DNA of 64,000 nt, taken from NCBI GenBank assembly GCA_963931865.1, contig OZ007512.1, forward strand, positions 9,557,160-9,621,159. The letters run 5' to 3'. The notes under the pieces were generated by a model that ran no database searches, was not told the DNA's origin, and saw nothing but the letters and a program-made list of their open reading frames with translations. Both the position numbers and the translations under genes were made by a program. Of this stretch, positions 46,001-56,947 are shown in pieces (within the stretch, counting starts at the first letter, position 1; the number at the start of each line of letters is the position of its first letter). Origin of the DNA: Axinella damicornis. Lineage: Eukaryota > Porifera > Demospongiae > Axinellida > Axinellidae.

Positions 46001-49000
46001 GAAAATGTCCAGGGTGCTTGAGGTCACTTACTGTGTAAGCCACTTAGAAAACCCACAATTGTAACAGCTGTATAAACCACTTGGAGCCAACGCTATGAGG
46101 TACATGTACCCTCTGGTACAGTTTCCATAGTGACACTACAGTGCACGCCAGCAGACAAAAAATGACAACCAACCACACTCCTGGCAGCTGTTGCAACCCT
46201 GGTTGCAACTCGCTGGTATATAGCGCAAGCTAAGTATTACAGCTTGTTCCACTCATTCACACACATATGTCACGTGAGACCATGCTCACTCAATATCGAG
46301 TCACATCAGTATAATGGCGGCCAAAGGAAAGACAAGAAAATATACAGCGCCCACATGTCCCAGACACTTTCTCTCAGTACAGAATGGGACACGAAACTGT
46401 ATAATTATGATAATAATTATACACATGATGATGCACATGATGCAACACACAGGGACAAGACAGTCCAACTCACCCATCCCCTTCATGGCCTTCCTGAGCA
46501 CGGCAGCATCTGCTTCAGCATCAAAGTTGGCCGCTGGTCGGATGGTTCCATGACTGACACCCTAATGAAATAAGAGGACACGACTCTAATAATATTATGT
46601 ATTCCGATCAACTGAGTCTTTGTTGCCACCCCTTGAAAGACACCCAGGAAGTATTATGCATACGCAAGGCAGCTCATACCTCCCCCTTGATTACACCAGG
46701 CAACAGTTTTCAAACTGTCAGTGGACATAAACATGAAGGGGCTAGATCCTTTTCAGCCTGCTCCCATACATGTGACCTGATTTTGTCAAGCCATGAACAG
46801 TTTGGGTCAGCCTTCAACTGCAATTTGTAATTTACAAATTAAAGAAAGTATGACCTGTACATACAAAGAGCTGAAAAAAGCACACTCCGCCCTATTTATC
46901 AAACAAAACCACACCTCGATTTTTTAATTTAATGAAGTCCCCACTTCTATTCATACATACAGCACAGACAGTGCACCACGCACACAGTGCACGGGGTACT
47001 TCTTGTTTCTCTACGAACCATTTGACTGCTTTGCTTGCTGCAGCTACTGTTCCTCATTGTGTCTGTGTGAATCCTGCTCTGTGCAGATGTCTGGCTAGCT
47101 CACGTCTCCCTGATGGTGTTCACGCCAGCATAGCACACAACAATTCTCACTTCAGAATTCTCGCAAGCCCTCGCCTCCCTTGCGGTGTCTGTGCGAGTCC
47201 AGCATAGCTCATTCCTGGCACCCTCGTAGATGAAAGATCGCGTCTCTGGTTACTGGGCCCCACATATTGTAAAGATCAAGGTCAGCCAGTACGACAGCAG
47301 AGCGTGTACTAGTGCAGTCCTGCTAACTGAACCCCTGACTACTGGTCACACAGAGAAAATCTCAAATGTGTGGACACATATACCAGGTTAAGGCTTGTGC
47401 TTCCGGCTGGCCACAAGACAATTGCAAGTAATGTCATCTTGTGTCCAGAAATGCTCCCACCCTGTTGAGCAGCCAGCGATCAGTGGAGGTGCAAACCAAC
47501 GGTCGGTCAGCTGGAATGCTGCGTGACAGACTCGTCGCTGTGAGCGACTTGTGTTAGTCGCAGATATACCAGTAGTTACACGTACACTTCTTACAGATCT
47601 TGGACTACAAAACATTCAGCTGCAATCAGCCATGCTGACCTAAAGTACACATAGCATATTAGCACATACACTATGTGAATGGATTAATGATGTTTACACA
47701 ATTACTACACAAAGGCATTCACTACAACTCAGGCTCTGTTACCCAGGTGATAAATGTACCTTATTTGGCAGGTGCAGGAGCCTGAGAATGAGGCTCATGA
47801 TATCTCATTGTTCTGTAGGCACAATGTCCTATTACACATGGTAATCTGACAATCTTCACGGTGAGCCCGCCAGTGAGCCGGTGAGCCTGGAATGCTTTAG
47901 CAATTGTAATGCACTTGGCAGAACCATGTATAAGGATGGCTTCAACTAAAACAGGAGTTCCTGGTTACAGCAAGGCTTCTTCCGAAAACCAGAAGGCTTG
48001 TGAGAATTGAACGTGTTCTCCCAAAGATGCGGAAGGAAAGAGCGCTGGCTTTGTACGTACTAAGTTTCCGAAAAACGTTGCAGTGTCACTTACGGATCTT
48101 CCAGAGCTTCAGAATCTCGGCATCAATTTTAAAGACGCGCACCGTATATCGTCACTACAGCCACTCTCCATATGAGGATTGCATTAAGTGCATTATGCTA
48201 CACTGTCAGGGGCAGATCTAGGAAAATGGGCAGCGGGATCATATTGATCAGAGGCTATTGTGTGTGAATTACAGCCAAGTGCTGTCATTGTATAATTTAT
48301 TAACAAGGATAGTGCAATAGCAAATGAGTAGCTAGGGATCCAATCGGCAGGCAAGCGGTATTACTCAAGATACTCGTTCGGTGTTAATGTTGATCATCAC
48401 TATCCCCCATTAATGGAGCCCAGGAATTGAATGAGGGGGTCATCCTGAACACCTGTGCCAGCATATTGAGCACTCTTAAGTGCAGTTCAGTTTTGACAAC
48501 CCAGGAAATGCTTCATCAGCAGAGGAGACTCTTTTCCAGGCCTGATGCACCTGGGCTCGAGGCAACTTGGCATGTTCAGCGAGTCTGGAACCGAGTCAGT
48601 ACGAGGTATACTACAAGATGTTGCATGCTTACACAAACTTAGACCACCCCACCTCTACTGCAGCTAGCCACAATAATTTCTGGCTCTTTCTTGATAAGGG
48701 AATCCAGAACACAACAGTTCCAATGCAGCCATACAGACATCAGTAGTGTGCTTGTTTCCAAGAAAGCTGATAATACACAAATCAAACTTTCCCATGAACC
48801 ATTCCAACGGGAAGTTCAGTATCTATGGAAACCATTCCAATGGGAAGTTCAGTATCTATGGAAACCACATCAGTGGCTATAGAATTCATGTGTGGCTAAT
48901 GTGTGGCGAATGTGCGCTAATGTGCTGAAATTCTCAAGTAAGGATACACATATAGCTACACGTTAAATACGCAATAGACGTTCCACACTTAGGCCTATGT

Positions 49001-49603
49001 CACTTGTATCTAGCAGCAACAATCGCCTGCAGCCACCATTTTGAGTGGCAAAATGTATTGCCGTGTATATGCGCGAGGTCAACGTTCCTGTCTTGATTAC
49101 GCTGTAAGCGTTTCCAGTCAAGCAACTATTTGAAAGTAGTAGTTCCAGCGGTCACAGTAGAGCCTATCGTTCTTTTGCCGCTCACAACCTTCAAGCAATA
49201 TTAATGGCGATTTCACTAGCTACAATGTTACATGCAAAACCTCAATGCGCCATATGATCCTAATGTAAAGGCTGAAGCAAACTGAGGTGTATGCATGACA
49301 ATAAACAGCACCTGCACATAATTTGCACGAGCTCAACGTTCCCGGAACGATTAGACCGAAACATGGAACGAAAATATCCATGGTACTCCCTCCACTACAA
49401 AAAACAACAACCCACGTTAGCCCCATCCGAATAGTTCCCATGTCTCGCGTCGCCTGCCTACTTCACAACTCAACAGAGCACGTTCTTACACCAAGGCATT
49501 TTACACGACATCCTAGTGTACTGTACCAAGAACCAACCCGCGCCCTCGCTAGCTAGCAGAACCCCATAGCTCTTTGTTCACGTACCTCGCCTGGAGACGC
49601 CAT
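40007..49603 (-). CDS. Annexin core C with N-terminal leader and Q/P/E-rich tail (frame broken in exon 7)
   Basis: Annexins bind acidic phospholipids in a calcium-dependent way at membrane surfaces. Exons in order: 49603-49586 (MASPGE, proposed start), 46561-46474, 44684-44590, 44195-44121, 43405-43276, 42922-42843, 41485-41320, 41008-40933, 40685-40573 and 40225-40007. All four repeats have the calcium-loop GTD motif ([30 protein letters not shown]). The last exon continues [24 protein letters not shown] with a Pro/Gln/Glu-rich stretch of about 25 residues up to a GT donor; unspliced, the frame stops about 23 codons later. The 41320-41485 exon is 166 nt where the B and A homologues have 168: two single-base deletions near 41375-41395 cause a stop. 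The first exon is inferred from phase and a good donor only. Confidence 0.75.
40339..40510. repeat. Polypyrimidine tract (plus strand)
   Basis: CCCT and CCTCTTCC runs. This is the only large simple tract of the locus with pyrimidines on the plus strand; it lies in the last core C intron, away from the acceptor. Confidence 0.9.
40690..40915. repeat. Polypurine tract at a core C acceptor
   Basis: G/A-rich with GATATGGGAGGTGAG units, filling the intron from the exon boundary at 40685. Confidence 0.88.
42925..43185. repeat. Polypurine tract at a core C acceptor
   Basis: GAGAG and GGTGGGA units from the exon boundary at 42922. Confidence 0.88.
43495..43775. repeat. Polypurine tract in a core C intron
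   Basis: GGGGGAAG and GGGAGG units with a G-run, in the intron upstream (sense) of the exon starting at 43405. Confidence 0.9.
44196..44515. repeat. Polypurine tract at a core C acceptor
   Basis: GGTGGGAGG and GAGGAGTGGGAGG units from the exon boundary at 44195. Confidence 0.88.
45230..45860. repeat. Two further ~300-bp foldback units
   Basis: The same family as 33905-34720 (CATTCATGCTGATCACAATG, ATATGAAGCTGGGGATTGTG), in core C intron 2. Confidence 0.82.
46160..46350. mobile_element. R1 element fragment, inverted
   Basis: Contains the R1 end CACACTCCTGGCAGCTGTTG and R1 interior sequence also seen at 39.1-39.25 kb. It sits just downstream (sense) of the first core C repeat exon, as does the copy next to core B. 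Confidence 0.65.
46562..49585. other. Presumed first intron of the annexin locus
   Basis: About 3 kb without a recognisable exon. It includes a 33-bp tandem duplication at about 48797-48866 (CATTCCAATGGGAAGTTCAG unit) and low-complexity gene-free sequence. Confidence 0.45.
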
Positions 49604-50419
49604 ATTCAATGTCCGGTTAGCTCGCTCACTGCACTGCTAGCGTAGTCCTAGTCCAACCAAACTGCCAACCAAGTGGTCACAGATGGAGCGTGGAGACGTG
49701 CGGTCAGGGGCGGCAATGAATGATGCTGTGTGAGGGCGGACAAATTTGGACCCCCTCAACGGCTTCCCCCGGAAGCAAAATTTCGCCCGCGCTAGTAGTC
49801 TGGTTCCCAGACCCAACCCTGGGTCTGGGAACCAGACCGCCGCGCCAGTGATTTATGTATTGTTCCCATGTGCAGGACAAGCCTCCACAGCTTTTGTTGA
49901 TGAGGCTGCAAAGTGTGCTTGCACATTGATGCTCTAGATCTGATCCAGGCGGTCCATTGTAGATTATCCAAAGGTGATAATGAACAAGATGACACAAATT
50001 GGAGAAGGTGGTGTCCAGTCGGGGAGCTCAATCCGGTGCATCTCACAGGTTGGAAAGGCAGATACATAAATGAGTACTAAGAAATAAGCATTCACACATT
50101 ATTCCACCGCCATTATTATTTCCTGATGAGTGCATCCAAACACATTCATGGTAATGGGTATATATCCGACATGGACAACAGTGGAAGTGGCAAAGAGGGT
50201 CTTGGTGACTTTGCGCACAAACCTTGGTCTTCATTAACTTAAAGTCACACATTTTCATGAGAAATTTCAGACCGCCAATGAACGCAGTTATTATTATTGT
50301 TATTAAATTTCATTATACACACCACAATATTGATCAATTGGTATTTTACTGACCAGATTGGAATCTCAAGGTGTTGGCTGCTAGCGCTAATGGTCACACT
50401 ATTTTGTTGGTGCTCTTAG
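49604..50419. other. Upstream of the annexin locus
   Basis: The likely annexin promoter region. It holds a perfect short palindrome at about 49800-49831 (GGTTCCCAGACCC / GGGTCTGGGAACC), an end of the same foldback family as at 10147. I see no gene. Confidence 0.5.
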
Positions 50420-50975
50420 GTATGCTGATGATATTGTTCTTTCGGCTCCGTCTGCCTCAGCTTTAAGGATGATACTCAATACTTGTTGCCAATTTGCCAA
50501 TGACTACAACCTTTTATTTAATCCAGGAAAAACACATCTTGTTCGATTCTCCTTACCTTCCTCCTCACCTGATGCTGATGGGATTCCTGGTCGTCTTCTG
50601 AGAGAGGGGGCACTGTGGATTGCCGAACCTCTTACCAGGCTGTTTAATATGTCCTTGCAATCTGGAGTTCTACCGAGGGACTGGAGAAGAGCCAATGTTA
50701 CACCGGTGCCTTAAAAAAGGAAATAGGCACTCTCCTTCTAACTACCGCCCAGTCAGTTTAACCAGCTTGGTGGTTAAGTGCCTTGAACGTTTGGTCCATT
50801 CGAGAATTTCAGAGTTCATAAATGTGAATAACAAGCTTAGTAGACACCAACATGGATTTCGCAAGGGGCATTCGTGCCAGACTCAGCTTTTAGCTGTGAC
50901 GAATGAGTGGGCTAAGACCCTTGACAAGAGAGGCAGCACACACGTTATCTACCTCGACTTCTTCATTTTTTAAAA
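50420..50975 (+). pseudogene. LINE reverse-transcriptase fragment, motif order scrambled
   Basis: From 50420 the frame reads YADDIVLSAPSAS (RT catalytic motif C), then DYNLLFNPGKT. It then passes without a stop into DADGIPGRLLREGALWIAEP and FNMSLQSGVLPRDWRRANVT, which belong at the start of the RT domain. After a one-base shift near 50712 it continues KKGNRHSPSNYRPVSLTSLV up to HVIYLDF (motif A), where it ends. The later part of the domain thus precedes the earlier part. It is a jockey/CR1-like non-LTR element, not functional. Confidence 0.85.
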
Positions 50976-51033
50976 ATTTGTACAATCCATGTACAATAAA
51001 CTATAAGCAAAAGGTTTATATTACATTGTGATA

Positions 51034-53735
51034 TTACACTCCTGGTAGGGGAAAAATTGTGCCGCGTAATCTAACTAATCTAAATAATTAAATAATCAAA
51101 CCTCACAGCACGCAGGAAAGGTCTACAGAGATTCTGACTACACCGTCGTGATCGCTATCATGCAGTGACACGACCGTACAATAATTGTGCTGAAACTCAC
51201 CTTGGTGGTGGAGATACAAGCGCTTTTGTCGTGCCGTCGGTCGCCATTGCTCGATCGTTCTCTTCGACGTTGGTGGCCAGTACAGTCATACGAAGGGCCC
51301 ACGAAGATTCTGACCACACAGTCGTAATCGCTGTTGTTTATTGACGCTTACATACCAAAACTCACCGTGCTGGCAAGGTTGTAAGTGCTGTTATATTTCG
51401 TGTCTTCCCTTTGGTCGCCATTGCTAGCGTTCGTGGTTGCCACGTGGCAATAGCTTGTGCGTTAATTGGAACTAACTGCGATAAGCGCTACGGCGAGTCG
51501 CAGCCGGCGTTGCAACGGCTACCAGGAGTGCGGTTGCCCCTCGTTACACTCCTGGTAGGGGAAAAATTGTGCCGCGTAAATATTACACTCCTGGTATAGA
51601 GAAAATTGTGCCGCGTAACTAATCTAAATAATCTAAATAAATAATCAAACCTCACAGCACGCAGGAAAGGTCTACAGAGATTCTGACTACACCGTTGTGA
51701 TCGCTATCATGCAGTGACACTACCACACAATAATTGTGGTGAAACTCACCTTGGTGGTGGAGATACAAGAGCTTTTGTCGTGCCGTCGGCCGCCATTGCT
51801 CGATCGTTCTCTTCGACGTTAGTTGCCAGTACAGTCATACGAAGGGCCCACAAAGATTCTGACTACACAGCCGTAATCGCTGTTGTTCACTGACGGTTAC
51901 ATGCCAAAACTCACCGTGCAGGTAAAGTTGTAAGTGCTGTTACAATTTCGTGTCTTCCCTTTGGTCGCCATTGCTAGCGATCGACTGAGCGTGGTTGCCA
52001 CGTGGCATGTGCGTTAATTGGGAATAACTGCGATACTTAGCTTTCGCTACGGCGAGTCGCAGCCAGCGTTGCAACGGCTACCAGGAGTGCGGTTGCCCCT
52101 CGATCAAATCTAAATAATCTAAATAATTAAATAATCAAACCTCACAGCATGCAGGAAAGGTCTACAGAGATTCTGACTACACCGTCGTGATCGCTATCAT
52201 GTAGTGACACTACCACACAATAATTGCGGCGAAACTCACCTTGGTGATGGAGATACAAGCGCTTTTGTCGTGCCGTCGGTCGCCATTGCTGATCGCTCTC
52301 TTCGACGTTGGTTGCCAGTACAGTCATACGAAGGGCCCACAAAGATTCTGACCACACAGCCGTAATCGCTGTTGTTCACCGACGGTTACATACCAAAATT
52401 CACCGTGCTGGAAAGGTTGTAAGTGCTGTTATAATTTCGTGTCTTCCCTTTGGTCGCCATTGCTAGCGTTCGACTGAGCGTGGTTGCCACGTGGCATGTG
52501 CGTTAATTGGAACAAATTGCAATAATTAGCTTGCGCTACGGCGAGGCAACCGCGGAGTTTCAACGGCTACCAGGAGTGCGGTTGCCCCTCGTTACACTCC
52601 TGGTATAGGAAAAATTGTGCCGCGTAAATAATCTAAATAATCTAATTAATTAAATAATCAAACCTCACAGCACGCAGGAAAAGTCTAAAGAGATTCTGAC
52701 TACACCATCGTGATCGCTATCATGCAGTGACACAACCACACAATAATTGTGGCGAAACTCACCTTGGTGGTGGAGATACAAGCGCTTTTGTCTCGCCGTG
52801 GCCGCCATTGCTCGAGCGCTCACTCCGACTTCCGGTGGCAGTACCGTTCTTAGGAAAGGCACACGAAGATTCTGACCACACAGCCGTGATCGCTGTCGTT
52901 AACTGACGCTTACATGCCAAAACTCACCGTGCTGGCTAAGTTGTGAGTGCTGTCTTGTCTTCCTTTTGGTCGCCATTGCTCGCGATCGACTGAGCCACGT
53001 GGCATGTGCGTTAATTGGAACGAATTGCAATAATTTAGCTTCGCTACGGCGGCCGGCGAGGCAACCGCGGCGTTGCAACGGCTACCAGGAGTGCGGTTGC
53101 CCCTCGCTAATAATGCAAATATAAACAAATAAAAAACCTGCCAGCCCGCAGGAAGGACCTACAAAGGTTCTGACTAAATCTTCATGATCACTATCGTGCA
53201 GTGACCCAACCGTACAATTTTGTTGCTGAAATTCATCTTGCTAATGGAGTTGTGAGTGCTTTTGTCTTCCCTTCAGCCGCCATTGCATGAGCGCTCTCTT
53301 CAACTTTCTAAGTTTCATTGCCACAAAGACTATGACCACCAAGCGAGTTGCAACCGGTTGCATCGCGGCTACCAGGAGTGCGGTTGCCCCTCGTCAACAA
53401 AGCAGAAATAAACACATTAAATAATGTTTGAGTACTTAGGCTTAGCCTACTGAAATTCTGACTACACCGCCGTGATCACTATCATGCACTGACCTGAATG
53501 TATAAAGTTGGTGTTGAAACTCACCTTGGTGGTGGAGATATGAGCCTGGGGCGTTTTTAGGGGCGTTGAAAGGCACATGAAGATTCAGACCACACGGCCG
53601 TGATCGCTGTCGTTCACTGACGCCATAACTCACCGTGCTGGCAGTTGTGAGTTGCAATACCTATAGCTTGCGCTACCAGCGAGTTGCAACCGGTTGCATC
53701 GGCTGCTACCAGGAGTGCGGTTGCCCCTCGAACTA
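51034..53735. mobile_element. Tandem array of six R1 TIR elements
   Basis: Units at about 51034-51540, 51544-52098, 52105-52588, 52591-53102, 53108-53391 and 53400-53735. Complete units start TTACACTCCTGGTAGGGG and end GGCTACCAGGAGTGCGGTTG, so the termini are inverted (CACTCCTGGTAG / CTACCAGGAGTG). Inside, a module with ATTCTGACTACACCG and TGATCGCTATC appears twice per unit. There is no transposase frame. Units 5 and 6 are internally shortened. Confidence 0.85.
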
Positions 53736-54084
53736 TAACCAAAGTTAAATATACAGAAATACAAAGGTAGAGGCAATATGCGTTACAAAACAAAACAAAC
53801 TGACAAACAAACACCAAGAAAACAGACAGTGAGTTGACAAAACAAACAGTAATAAAAAAATTAAAAATTAAAAAATAAAAAAAAATAAAAATTAGGTAAG
53901 GTTATTAAAACAGTCTGCCGTGGTGGTCCCCAACACCGCAGCTGCATTACCCTGCTGGATGGCTACCGAGATCCTCTGCAAGAGGTAAGCACGAGCCATA
54001 GGTTCATGGGATGTAGCTACTGTTTTTTAGTTATAATTAGCTAGCTATGTTATTGTTGTGTGCATGGTTTTGCTGTTGTGTATT

Positions 54085-54361
54085 TATTATTATTATTAAA
54101 TTTTAATGACAAATAAAGGCCAGGAGGGCCTATTAGTCAGGAAAATTGAACAAACAGACATCTAGCCAGTGGAGAGACTCACAGTGAGGGGCTCTTGACA
54201 GAAAGCCTTGCTGTATTGTGTGGGCTAACAGTGGCAGCAGTTTGGGGTCCGTGCTAGCCATAATGAAGAGGAAATTGTCAATAGGAGACTTGTGCTCAAA
54301 TGGTGGTAGTATTTTAGAGCAGTGTTGGAATAGTTTTTGCCTGCTGAGCAATTGGTAATTT
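54085..54361 (-). pseudogene. LINE 3' end fragment with (AAT)n tail
   Basis: On the minus strand the frame ending at 54133 carries a LINE C-terminal motif (LFQHCSKILPPFEHKSP, LPLLAHTIQQGF). It is followed by CTTTATTTGTCATTAAAATT and an AAT-repeat tail at about 54085-54100. Upstream it is cut by the TIR element at 54362. Confidence 0.65.
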
Positions 54362-55026
54362 ATTGGGGCGAGCCTGAGCGAGCCCCACATAGACGTGTAA
54401 AACGGAATCCGTGTCTGTATGTCTGTATGTATCGTACGTATACCGTAAATAAACGATTCTGCAAATAACCGAAAGTCCCTTGCGTCATGATAATTCACAC
54501 GTGCTCAGCGCTCGATCGTTGCAACGTACTGTTCTGAGACTCAGAGAGGCACGAATTCGTGAACGGTGTATTTCTTGGATGGCTACATGTACAACAGGGA
54601 CGGAGACCACCGTCACGAATCTACCTCTTCAATGGATACAGCGATGCGCGCTACCCGGCGTACAGCAACAAAGACTACATGCTGGCGAAAGTGCGACTTC
54701 TGACTGATCTAGCTATAGCCCTATAAGTTCACCGATCGCGACTCGCGGCTGCACTGTTGCTCACTGTGTTGAATTAAGTCACTGACTCGTAGACCTAGCT
54801 ACCTCTGGTCTTCAATGGCTACAGTCATGGGAGCTACTGCATAGCGAAAGAAGACAGCGCCGAGAGTGCTTTCTGTTTCATCTACTCGTGCCGCATGTAG
54901 CTAGCTATACTTGCATGATCACCATGTACTGTTCTTGTGCTGCAATTCTACAGCCTGAGGTTGAGTTACATTCGAATAAGTGAAATGCATGTTGCAATGC
55001 ATGCACTCGCTCAGGCTCGCCCCACA
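54362..55026. mobile_element. Non-autonomous TIR element, copy 3 (GGGGCGAGCC ends)
   Basis: Left end GGGGCGAGCCTGAGCGAGCC and right end CTCGCTCAGGCTCGCCCC. The left 80 bp match the right end of the copies at 9.0 and 13.0 kb. It is inserted in the LINE fragment to its left. Confidence 0.75.
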
Positions 55027-55221
55027 ATGTTATACATTCTGCTAGTTAAGAAAAGTATTTGGGGGAGTACTTACATAGGCTAGTCCTTTTGTGCAACCCT
55101 TTCTCCTTGAGACTAAAATTATTTCAATTCAAAGTTTGTGCAGACAAAGACTGCTAACTAATTTTTAGTCCATTAAAAACTGAGAAATTCTCTGAAAGAG
55201 TTTTATGCCACAGAACTGAGG

Positions 55222-55850
55222 ATTTGTTTGCGAACGCAACGTTAGCGAACACAGTGTAACGCAACGTTCGCGCGAACGCAGTGTTTGCGAACGCAACGTT
55301 CGCGAACGCAGTGTTTGCGACCGCAACGTTCGCGAACGCAGTGTTTGCGAACGCAACGTTCGCGAACGCAGTGTTTGCGAACGCAACGTTCGCGAACGCA
55401 GTGTTTGCGAACGCAACGTTCGCGAAGGCAGTGTTTGCGAACGCAACCTTCGTGAACGCAGTGTTTGCGAACGCAACGTTCGCGAACGCAGTACTAGTGT
55501 TTGCGAGCGCAACGTTTGCGAAAGCAGTGTTTGCGAACGCAACGTTCGCGAACGCAGTGTTTGCGAACGCAACGTTCGCGAATGCAGTGTTTGCGAACGC
55601 AACGTTCGCGAACGCAGTGTTTGCGAACGCAACGTTCGCGAATGCAGTGTTTGCGAACGCAACGTTCGCGAACGCAGTGTTTGCGAACGCAACGTTCGCG
55701 AAGGCAGTGTTTGCGAACGCAACGTTCGCGAACGCAGTGTTTGCGAACGCAACGTTCGCGAACGCAACGTTCGCGAACGCAGTGTTTGCGAACGCGAACG
55801 CGAACGCGACGCAGTGTTTGCGAACGTAATGTTTGCGCAGCGTTCGGTTT
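55222..55850. repeat. 30-bp minisatellite, about 20 units, open in several frames
   Basis: The unit CGAACGCAGTGTTTGCGAAC plus GCAACGTTCG is repeated with few substitutions. It contains the dyad GCGAACG-CAA-CGTTCGC and several CpGs. On the minus strand it reads as the decapeptide FANVAFANTA, and frames on both strands stay open because the unit length is a multiple of three. I call it non-coding: no start context, no conserved neighbour and it lies next to a LINE. Confidence 0.9.
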
Positions 55851-55884
55851 GCGTTTGCGAGCCTAGCTAGGGCAGTAATCTCAT

Positions 55885-56482
55885 CACTTACTATCAAGCA
55901 AGCCCCTACTGAGCTGAAAAGCTTACGCAAAGACTTTGGGACCAATATCAACAACAATGGTTAATAAGTGATCTGGCCCCATCCAGAAAATTGAGAACAT
56001 ACCGTTTGTTCAAAACAAGGCTTGAATTTGAACCATACCTCAACCTCCCAAGTCATATTCGTATACAACTGGCTGGACTACGATCTAGTTCCCACTCACT
56101 AAGGATTGAAACGGGCCGATACTCCCTCCCTAAACCTACTCCACTGGAGGAATGCTACTGTCCAAGTTGTATCGAAATTGAGGATGAAACCCATTTTCTG
56201 ATCACCTGCCGGTTGTGGCGAGGTCATTACAGAGACGAACTATTTCAGATCCCTCAACAGTTCCTTTCCCCACATGAGCTCTATTGACAAGCTAATATTT
56301 ATTTTGCTCTCAAAGAATGTTTATATCATTTGGCTCACAGGTGTGTTTGTGTACCAAAGTTTCATGGCAAAGTGTAAACTTTAACTTTAACAAGTGTGTA
56401 TTTGTATGTATTTATCTGTAGTCTTGACATATGGGTCCCCCGGCCTTCCATTGTCATTAAAATTTATTATTATTATTATTAT
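55885..56482 (+). pseudogene. LINE 3' end with zinc-knuckle C-terminus and (ATT)n tail
   Basis: The frame at 55991-56287 reads a typical LINE C-terminus: RTYRLFKTRLEFEPYLNLP, LAGLRSSSHSLRIETGRYSL, then CYCPSCIEIEDETHFLITC, the C-x2-C..H..C knuckle. The 3' end has TCATTAAAATTTATTATTAT, the tail shared with the fragment at 54.1 kb. It lacks the endonuclease and RT domains. Confidence 0.85.
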
Positions 56483-56828
56483 CAGCCATCTCACAATAAA
56501 TTTACTGCCCCAGCTAGGCTTATAGCTATCGAGCTAGGACCGCTTGCGTGAGTAACTGTGCCGGAGGCTGTGATGGTGGATAGTGAGAGTGTCCGCTCAG
56601 GCAATGTGCTTGTATAGCCAACCCACCCAGGCCCGCAACCCCATCCGCAGGGGACTCCACAAGTTGCGGACCTTGTGTCACGATTGGGATAGATAGTTTG
56701 TCAAAGCACAAACACCCCAATTCGGTCCAGCCACCGAGAGAGAGAGAATCAGTTGGCCATGGAATTCGGCTGAGGCCTCCACACAATGCTGCTATATGTA
56801 GCTTGCATGTGTGCTGCTCCTCTGCCGT

Positions 56829-56903
56829 GGGCCCATTGGCTTAGTGGTATGAGCATGTGACTAGTATCCAGAATGTCTTGGGTTCGAATCCCAGCTGGTC
56901 CCA
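56829..56903 (+). tRNA. tRNA-like pol III unit (Thr-AGT-like, degenerate; possibly SINE-derived)
   Basis: A-box TGGCTTAGTGG and a perfect B-box GGTTCGAATCC at the right spacing. The D stem (GCTT/GAGC) and T stem (TTGGG/CCCAG with a seven-base loop) form. A T6 run at 56907-56912 is a pol III terminator. The anticodon loop reads CTAGTAT (AGT). The acceptor stem has about two mismatches and the anticodon stem pairs poorly, so a functional tRNA is doubtful. A tRNA pseudogene or SINE head is as likely. Confidence 0.5.
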
Positions 56904-56947
56904 GAATTTTTTCTGTGGATTAATTTCTCTCTCTCTCATCACTTACT

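Noticed and set aside
55222..55850. Long repetitive ORFs (FANVAFANTA, QTLRSRTLRS) as a structural or antifreeze-like protein
   Set aside because: Frames on both strands are open because the unit is 30 bp; there is no sound start, no conserved domain and it adjoins LINE debris.
55222..55850. CRISPR-like array (also considered for 17060-17235 and 15700-15960)
   Set aside because: Units are contiguous with no unique spacers, and the genome is eukaryotic.
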